Below, piece by piece: positions 57,977 through 64,000 of a DNA stretch of 64,000 bases (the stretch's first letter is position 1; each line of letters starts with the position of its first letter). The position numbers and the translations under genes are program-made. This stretch comes from Methanobrevibacter arboriphilus JCM 13429 = DSM 1125 (GTDB taxonomy: Archaea > Methanobacteriota > Methanobacteria > Methanobacteriales > Methanobacteriaceae): NCBI RefSeq assembly GCF_002072215.1, contig NZ_JXMW01000004.1, forward strand, positions 47,834 to 111,833. Reading direction: 5' to 3'. The notes under the pieces are model-generated. The model was given only the letters and a program-made list of their open reading frames with translations, was not told the DNA's origin and did no database searches.

Positions 57977-58163
57977 TTTATAAATATTGTTTTTAAGAAA
58001 TAGAATAAATTTAATTAGTATTATTTAAGTATTATGTGAAATAAATTTTTATATTACTACTAAAGAATTTTTTAGAGTATAGTAGTTAAAGTAATAAATA
58101 TTTAGGCATACCTAAAAATATAAGTATTAATTAGAAAATATAAAAATAGGGGTGAATAAAAAA
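57977..58163 (+). promoter_or_regulatory. Conserved adhesin promoter region B
   Basis: Aligns along its length with 33732-33917. It contains the inverted repeat TTACTACTA (58054-58062) / TAGTAGTT (58080-58087), the palindrome TTTAGGCATACCTAAA (58101-58116), TATA box AAAATATAAG, and ribosome site GGGGTGA. Confidence 0.75.
58101..58116. promoter_or_regulatory. Palindromic operator TTTAGG-N4-CCTAAA, second copy
   Basis: TTTAGGCATACCTAAA, the same arms as at 33856-33871 with the central four bases in reverse-complement order. It directly precedes the TATA box. Confidence 0.6.
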
Positions 58164-60023
58164 ATGAAAAAAATAAACAAAAAAATAATATTAATCTCAA
58201 TAATGCTAATTACAACAGCATTAACAATAAGTTCAGTATCTGCAAATGAAATAACAATAAATGAAAATAGTACTGGAGGCATTAAAGAAGCAGTCAATAC
58301 TGGTAATTCAACTATTATATTAGAAAGTGGGACTTATAAAGGAGAAAACAATACAGAAATTGGAGTTAGATACGAAAATAATATTATTATAAAAAGCAAA
58401 AATCCTAATAATAAAGCAATAATTGACTGTAATAATTCATGGTTTATAGGAAATGCAGGAAATTTAACATTGATAAATTTAATAATAGTTAATGGTCAAG
58501 GAATGGAAGAAGGGATTACTCAAGGAGTTATTACTAATTTAGGAACAATATACATTATAAATTGTTCTTTCATGAACAATAATCTAACCATAGGCTCAGT
58601 AATTAATAATATCAAAATTTCAGATCCAGATGGAATTATTACAGTTGCAGGCAGTGCATATATTATAAACTCAACATTCATCAATAACAAAGCACTTGAA
58701 GGAGGAGCAATATTCAATCAAGGAAATATAAGTATTGCAAATTCTAATTTTACTAATAATTCTGCTAATACTGGAGGAGCAATATATAATGATGAGGGAT
58801 TAATGGAAATTTATTCTTCAGTTTTCCTAAACAATAAAGCGATAGGAGAAAATGGAGGAGGAGCAATCTTTAATGATTATTGTGATATTCCCATAATTAT
58901 CGATTCTTGTAGCTTTATTAATAATTCTGCAAAAGTAGGAGGATCTATTGGAAGCTCTGGAAGTTTAAATATTCTTCGTTCTAAATTTATAGATAATACT
59001 GCTACTAGTGGTGGAGGAGGTATTGCATCAGCAGGAGGAGAATTAGGTTATATTTGTAATATTTATAATTCCTCTTTTATCAACAATAGTGCACCAATGG
59101 GAGGAGCAGTATTGAATATAATGCAATTGAATATTTTTAATTGTAATTTCACTAATAATAAGGCAAATGAAACAGGAGAAGCAATAATCAATCTTATTTC
59201 CCCTTTAAATGTTTCAAATTCTAATTTTAATAATAATTCAGCTACTAAAGGTAGTGATATTTATTTAAGTACAATCCAATTTCCAGTTTCTATTACATAT
59301 AATACTTTTTTAAATAGTAAAAATAATTCTATATATTATATTAATACAGAAGAAATGATGCCTGGAATGGTAGGTAATGTTTCAAATGTTAAAATTAGTC
59401 ATAACTGGTGGGGAACAAATAATATAAAAGACAAAGTCATTGGTGTTAAGCCAATAAACTATTACACAATGAAAATCACAACAAAGATAGCTAACAATAA
59501 ATTATACGTAACTGATAAACTCACCATATACTATTATTTTGTACTTAATGGTACAAATAATAATGCAGATGCAAAAAACAAGCTAAAATACTTCACAACA
59601 AGCTTATATTATAATGGTAAACTTTTAAAAAATATTGATGGAAGAATAAACACTAATTATTCAATTACCTTAAAAACAATAAGTAACACAGTAAAAGCTA
59701 AATTAGATAAACAAGAATCTAATATTAAATATACTGCTCGTAAACTAAAAACAACAAACAATTTCCAAATAGCATCTAAATCTAAAAAATACACTAAACT
59801 GAAAATCAGTTTAAAAGACAATAAAAAGAAATCAGTAGCTAAAAAATGGATAAAAGTTTACAAAGGCAAAAAATACTTAGGAAAAGCAAAAACAAACACA
59901 AAAGGAATAGCATACTTAAAAATCAAAACAAACAAAATCAAAGGCAAAAACAAAATAACAACAAAATATACAGGAACTGGAATATACACATCATCCAAAA
60001 AAACAAAAACACTCAAAATATAA
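58164..60023 (+). CDS. Adhesin-like protein: beta-helix repeats with basic Ig-like end
   Basis: A 619-residue secreted protein from the ATG at 58164, aligned with the start of its paralogue at 33918; a GTG four codons earlier is part of the ribosome site. The signal peptide ends at SSVSANE. Repeats such as NNSANTGGAIYN, NSTFINNKALEGGAIF and FTNNKANETGEAI cover about residues 60-400 (right-handed beta-helix). ISHNWWGTNN closes the helix. The last 80 residues form a Lys-rich Ig-like repeat (KKWIKVYKGKKYLGKAKTNTKGIAYLKI). No membrane anchor. It is closely similar in plan and promoter to the protein at 33918-36341. An IS lies 100 bases downstream. Confidence 0.88.
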   Translation: MKKINKKIILISIMLITTALTISSVSANEITINENSTGGIKEAVNTGNSTIILESGTYKGENNTEIGVRYENNIIIKSKNPNNKAIIDCNNSWFIGNAGNLTLINLIIVNGQGMEEGITQGVITNLGTIYIINCSFMNNNLTIGSVINNIKISDPDGIITVAGSAYIINSTFINNKALEGGAIFNQGNISIANSNFTNNSANTGGAIYNDEGLMEIYSSVFLNNKAIGENGGGAIFNDYCDIPIIIDSCSFINNSAKVGGSIGSSGSLNILRSKFIDNTATSGGGGIASAGGELGYICNIYNSSFINNSAPMGGAVLNIMQLNIFNCNFTNNKANETGEAIINLISPLNVSNSNFNNNSATKGSDIYLSTIQFPVSITYNTFLNSKNNSIYYINTEEMMPGMVGNVSNVKISHNWWGTNNIKDKVIGVKPINYYTMKITTKIANNKLYVTDKLTIYYYFVLNGTNNNADAKNKLKYFTTSLYYNGKLLKNIDGRINTNYSITLKTISNTVKAKLDKQESNIKYTARKLKTTNNFQIASKSKKYTKLKISLKDNKKKSVAKKWIKVYKGKKYLGKAKTNTKGIAYLKIKTNKIKGKNKITTKYTGTGIYTSSKKTKTLKI

Positions 60024-60124
60024 AAACAAGAAAATTAAAAGATAAGTAAGAAAAATTAAAATTATTTTTCAACTATCTTTAAATTTTTTTAAGTATTATT
60101 TCAATCTTCTTTTTCTATTAAATT

Positions 60125-61113
60125 GGCTTTGTAGAAACCCTTTTTTTTTCTTGAGATTTTATTGATTTTGAAAAATAGGCAGTTGTGTTTTTAATTTTAA
60201 TACACTTGAAACTGTTAGTCGTTGTTTTTGGAAAAAATAAGGGTAAATAGTTATTTATATTGGACTGGAGGATATTTAGTATTATGACTAGTAATATAAA
60301 GTATCCTCCAATTTGTTGTTTGTTTTCAAGACAGTTAAATCTTTTGGATTTTGGCTTGGAAAAAAAGTTTAATAATTCTACTGCAAAAATCTTAAAAGAA
60401 AATAATAAAGATATTACAACAAATAACCTCTTAAGATTCATTGAATTCACATATAAATATGCAAAAATAACTTTAAACAAATATTCTAACACTTTTTCAA
60501 ATCATTTATACACACAACATACATTATTCACTATTTCAGCAATAAAAATCTACATAAAATCGAAGGGAAATTAATAGTATTAGATGGAACAGGGTTTACA
60601 AACGATAATGCAGACAAATATTACGCAAAAGTGAGAAAAAAAGAAAGAAAAAGCTATGTTGAAACCCATATTGCAATTGATGTGAAAACTAGACTAATTC
60701 TTCATTATACAGTTCAAAAAAGTCTAAAACACGACACAAAATTTGCAATAGCATCCCTAAGACAAATAAAAAAAAATATAATCCTCCCTATATACTAGCA
60801 GACAAAGCATACGACACAGAACTAATAAGAAAATGTATAAACGAAGAAATAAAAGCTTTTGACCAAATACCATTGAAAAAAAGAGCTAAAAAAGGACAAT
60901 ACAGACTAAAAAGCCCAACAATATTCAGACCCCAAATATGCTCAAAAAGAAACAACATAGAAAGTGTAATAAGCGTAAGAAAAAGAAAATTTAATGGAAT
61001 AAACAAAAGCAAAACACAAAAAACATCAAACAAAGAAAAAAAACTCAAAAACACAATATACAACATATACAGATCAACCCAAATCTCATAAAAAAAAGGG
61101 TTTCTACAAAGCC
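60125..61113 (+). mobile_element. Insertion sequence, IS5-like, with 23-bp terminal inverted repeats
   Basis: 989 bases bounded by perfect inverted repeats: GGCTTTGTAGAAACCC plus seven T at the left (60125-60147) and its complement at the right (61091-61113). It holds one transposase gene, broken by frameshifts. No target duplication is visible at the ends. A short relative with the same ends is at 50538-50689. Confidence 0.85.
60260..61091 (+). pseudogene. DDE transposase with two frameshifts
   Basis: Coding sequence in three frames. First part 60260-60574 (MDWRIFSIMTSNIKYPPICC and on), then IVLDGTGFTNDNADKYYAKV with the first catalytic Asp, then after an A-run at about 60767-60778 PPYILADKAYDTELIRKCI with the second Asp, ending at 61091. 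The breaks lie near 60565 and in the A-run. The D-D-E layout with LDGTG and ADKAYD fits the IS4/IS5 group (DDE_Tnp_1); the exact family is not certain. The product would be inactive unless recoding restores the frame. Confidence 0.8.
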
Positions 61114-61201
61114 TAAAAAATAATAAAAATTAAAATATAAATAATAAAAATAAATATGGAGGAAAAAAATAAATAAGCCCTCCTAAAAAAAAAATGTTTA
61201 A

Positions 61202-63934
61202 TTATTGTTTTCTTCTTAAGCTGATTCCAAATATACTTATCAATACTAGTATAATAGCTATTATTGGTATTCCTGTTTTTTTCATAGTAGCTATTGCTAC
61301 TGGATTATCGCTTGTTTTATTGCCATTACCATTAGTACTATTAGTATTATTAGTGTTGTTGGTGTTATTGTTGTTTTTGGTTTCAAATTCAGCAAATGCT
61401 AAATTACTAAAGTAATTTTCATTGTCAGATGAAACTGTAATCTTATGTTTACCAGAGGTAAGTTTAGAATTTGGTATATGGAATATTCCAACTCCATCAG
61501 AATCTGTTATCACAGATCCTATGTATTTACCATCTAATTCAAGATTAACTTTATAATCTGGTATGGTATCACCATCTTCATCAACTACTTTAACAATCAA
61601 ATCAACAGAACCATTCTTATTTTCATTAACAGTGACATTAGTGAAAGTTTCACCTTTTTTAACATCAAAACTAGTGCTGTTAGTGAAACCTAAATATTTA
61701 GTATCACCATTGAAATTAAGTACAACTGTAGTTTTTCCAGTTTTTTCAGGTTTATAAGTTAAATACCAGTAACCATTGGAATTAGTTTTCACTAAATGTT
61801 TTTTACCATCAATAGTGATTTCTAATTCACTATCAGCTATTGTATTATCTTCCTCATCGAGAAGAACACCACTTATAACAGTAGTTTTCCCTATTCTAAA
61901 ATCAGCTGAAAGGTCAATACTAGAATATGTAGCTAATTTATTAACATTGAAGTTAGTATTATTGGTAAAGCTAGTGTAATTATCATTACCTTCCCAAGTA
62001 ACATTAATATTAAAGTCACCTGCATGAGTTGGAGTGTAATTAATATTCCAACTACCATTATCAGCAGTTGTTACATTAAAGTTTTCACCATCAATAATAA
62101 CAGTAATAGTAGTATTAGCTATTGGATTACCATTTTCATCAGCTAAAACACCATCAATTATTATAGAATCTCCAACCTTAATATTACTAGGAATATTAAT
62201 AGAAGAATTAACACCATTCTTAGCCACTAAAAAGCTAGTTGCATTATTAAAAGCAGTATAATTTTCGTTACCAGCATAATTAACACTAACAGTTATATTT
62301 CCAGTACGATTAGTTGTATAATTAAGACTCCAACCACCAGTAGAATTAATAGTAACATCATTATAAACATTATCATCAACACTAACAGTTAAAATGTCAG
62401 AGCCATTACCAACATAACCAACAAGCTCACCAGAAATAGTAACATTGTTGCCAATATTTACAGTTTCAGGATTAACAACAATACTAGAATTAGTATCATT
62501 CAAAATCACAGTAAAACTACTTGCATTAATAAAAGCAGTATAATTCTCATTACCAACATAACTAACAGTAATAATTATGTTTCCTGTACGATTAGTTGTA
62601 TAATTAAGACTCCAACCACCAGTAGAATTAATAATAATATTATCATAAACATTACCATCAACACTAACAGTCAAAATATCAGAGCCATTACCAACATAAC
62701 CAACAAGCTCACCAGAAATAATAGCATTAGTACCAATTTGAACACTAGCTACAATAATACTAGAATTAGTACTATTCTTAACAACTTCAAAACTAGTACT
62801 ATTACTAAAAGCAGTATAATTATCATTACCAGCATAAGTAACACTAACAGTTATAGTTCCAGTACAATTAGTTGTATAATTAAAATTCCAACCACCAGTA
62901 CCATTAACAGAAACATCTGTATAAAGATTACCATCAACAGTAACATTAACACCAGTTATACCAGTATAATTAGCTAACTGACCAGAAATAGTAACATTAT
63001 TGCCAATACTCACTGAATCATTACTAACAATTATACTAGAATTAGTAGTTAATTGGAGGGAATTAAAAGCTACATTATCATCTACATTATCTAAAGTAGC
63101 AGCTAAAGTTTGAACACCAAATGTAGCTGTTGCATTATAAACAAAACCATCAACACGACTACTATTAAAATCATCACCATTAAAAGTTCCATTAACAACA
63201 AAATCAGGTAAAAATTCAACACCATCATTACTAAGCGTAGTATTCAAAACTAACAACATAAAACTAACATTATCACCAAAATGAACACCATCCAAACTAG
63301 AAGTATTAGTAATATTCAAAATAAAATGATTAAAAGTATCAACACCCAAAATCATACCAGTAATATCATTAACACCCCACCAATTACGATCAAAAATACT
63401 ATTATCATTATGACCAGTAACATTAACACCAAAAGAAGCAATAATACGATTATACTCAACAGTAACATTAACCAATGAACCAGCACTTAAACCAGTAAAA
63501 TTCAAACCAGCATTAGTAGCAAAAATAGTATTACCACTAACAACAAAATCAGTCACATTAGTAACACCACCACCAGTATAGAAATAAAAACCATCACCAC
63601 TAGTAGCATTAATAGTATTATTCAAGAAATTAACACCCTTAACATTACCATTATACAAATAAACATAAACACCATAACTAACACCAGTAATATTGTTGTT
63701 AGCGAAGGTTATATTGGTGTTGTTGCTGCTGTATGCATACAGATAAACACCATATGTTCCTGTGATGTTGTTGTTGGCGAAGGTTATATTGGTGTTGTTG
63801 CTGCTGGATGCATACGGCAGCAATAACACTAATTTATCCTTTGCCAACAACAACATCACAGGAACATCCGGCCCTGGTGTTGCTCTGGATGCATACAGTA
63901 GCAACAACATCAATATATCCTTCGTCAATAACAA
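61202..63934 (-). CDS. Adhesin-like protein lacking its normal 5' end
   Basis: About 880-910 residues. From the N-terminus: short repeats SSNNTNITFANNNITG with YGVYLYAY (beta-helix), a closing segment FDRNWWGVNDITG, about six Ig-like repeats of 80 residues (NNVTISGELVGYVGNGSD..STGGWSLNYTTNRTGNI..VGNENYTAF), an Asn/Thr-rich linker, then a membrane helix IPIIAIILVLISIFGI and RRKQ. Homology to the repeats stops at about 63811; further upstream the frame is antisense to copies on the plus strand, closes at 63952 and contains no real signal peptide. ATG at 63854-63856 would give a chance hydrophobic leader. The gene therefore appears headless in this orientation. Confidence 0.75.
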   Translation of the reverse strand: MLLTKDILMLLLLYASRATPGPDVPVMLLLAKDKLVLLLPYASSSNNTNITFANNNITGTYGVYLYAYSSNNTNITFANNNITGVSYGVYVYLYNGNVKGVNFLNNTINATSGDGFYFYTGGGVTNVTDFVVSGNTIFATNAGLNFTGLSAGSLVNVTVEYNRIIASFGVNVTGHNDNSIFDRNWWGVNDITGMILGVDTFNHFILNITNTSSLDGVHFGDNVSFMLLVLNTTLSNDGVEFLPDFVVNGTFNGDDFNSSRVDGFVYNATATFGVQTLAATLDNVDDNVAFNSLQLTTNSSIIVSNDSVSIGNNVTISGQLANYTGITGVNVTVDGNLYTDVSVNGTGGWNFNYTTNCTGTITVSVTYAGNDNYTAFSNSTSFEVVKNSTNSSIIVASVQIGTNAIISGELVGYVGNGSDILTVSVDGNVYDNIIINSTGGWSLNYTTNRTGNIIITVSYVGNENYTAFINASSFTVILNDTNSSIVVNPETVNIGNNVTISGELVGYVGNGSDILTVSVDDNVYNDVTINSTGGWSLNYTTNRTGNITVSVNYAGNENYTAFNNATSFLVAKNGVNSSINIPSNIKVGDSIIIDGVLADENGNPIANTTITVIIDGENFNVTTADNGSWNINYTPTHAGDFNINVTWEGNDNYTSFTNNTNFNVNKLATYSSIDLSADFRIGKTTVISGVLLDEEDNTIADSELEITIDGKKHLVKTNSNGYWYLTYKPEKTGKTTVVLNFNGDTKYLGFTNSTSFDVKKGETFTNVTVNENKNGSVDLIVKVVDEDGDTIPDYKVNLELDGKYIGSVITDSDGVGIFHIPNSKLTSGKHKITVSSDNENYFSNLAFAEFETKNNNNTNNTNNTNSTNGNGNKTSDNPVAIATMKKTGIPIIAIILVLISIFGISLRRKQ
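63765..63856. repeat. 92-bp imperfect palindrome, head-to-head repeat junction
   Basis: Centred on ATGCAT (63808-63813). The 38 bases on each side pair at about 31 positions, and the similarity continues outward as both arms are copies of the adhesin repeat unit in opposite directions. Symmetric ATG codons lie at 63765 (plus) and 63856 (minus). Confidence 0.8.
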
Positions 63935-64000
63935 TATTACTGGTGTTAGTTATTGTGTTTCTCTGTATGCATACAGTAGCAACAACACCAATATAACCTT
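63765..64000 (+). CDS. Adhesin repeat region on the plus strand (partial)
   Basis: An open plus-strand frame running off the window. From 63807 it encodes DAYGSNNTNLSFANNNITG, DAYSSNNINISFVNNNITG and YAYSSNNTNIT, the same repeats that the minus-strand gene carries to the left of 63811. The start used here (ATG 63765) gives a Leu-rich leader read from the antisense of the neighbouring repeat; whether it is used is unknown. GC content is visibly higher than in the surrounding DNA. Confidence 0.6.
   Translation, partial: MLLLAKVILVLLLLDAYGSNNTNLSFANNNITGTSGPGVALDAYSSNNINISFVNNNITGVSYCVSLYAYSSNNTNIT

Noticed and set aside
60118..60492. 124-codon minus-strand frame
   Set aside because: Antisense to the transposase and crosses the IS end; no ribosome site or family.

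Overview
The window looks like a chromosomal segment of a host-associated methanogen of the order Methanobacteriales, most likely Methanobrevibacter. The DNA is very AT-rich. It carries coenzyme F420 (cofH-type), methanopterin (RFAP synthase) and methanofuran (mfnD, mfnF) genes, an archaeal histone, archaeal lipid genes (carS, a tetraether synthase homologue), pseudomurein-binding-repeat (PMB) proteins, and large secreted beta-helix adhesin-like proteins of the kind typical of gut Methanobrevibacter.

Layout. 1-6.1 kb: the start of a secreted protein and two large surface proteins. 6.5-9.7 kb: a bacterial-type glutamate dehydrogenase between a truncated and an intact exonuclease III gene; gdhA and xth both appear to start at ATT. 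10-14 kb: aroK-aroQ-rps17e, sppA, pcm. 14.2-16 kb: a PMB protein, an 80-bp duplication and a decayed pseudomurein-endopeptidase-like gene. 16-30 kb: housekeeping genes on the minus strand (hel308, moaC, a GT4 glycosyltransferase, cbiD, a thioredoxin-like protein, two DUF308 proteins, deoC, elp3). 30-40.5 kb: a second PMB protein, a MITE-like element, two cofH-family genes, and three copies of a tRNA-Val/tRNA-Phe pair (one intact, two decayed) around an adhesin gene and an SRPBCC gene, then the histone gene. 40.7-55.8 kb: mtaB, leuD, zinc-ribbon membrane proteins, RFAP synthase, tes, carS, mfnF, mfnD, wecB. 56-64 kb: a PMB-transglutaminase protein (likely pseudomurein endopeptidase), a second adhesin sharing its promoter with the first, a broken insertion sequence, and a headless adhesin whose repeat array flips strand at about 63.81 kb.

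Themes. Surface and cell-wall genes dominate the accessory parts. Two adhesins 24 kb apart share about 180 bp of upstream DNA containing a TTTAGG-N4-CCTAAA palindrome against the TATA box, so they are probably co-regulated, plausibly by a DtxR-type metal regulator. Four conserved enzymes (CbiD, Elp3, MfnD, WecB) carry in-frame minisatellite insertions, and many intergenic gaps hold their own short tandem repeats, which points to active repeat slippage. Two short non-coding elements have clear target-site duplications; one is related to the resident IS. No rRNA, CRISPR array or prophage was seen.
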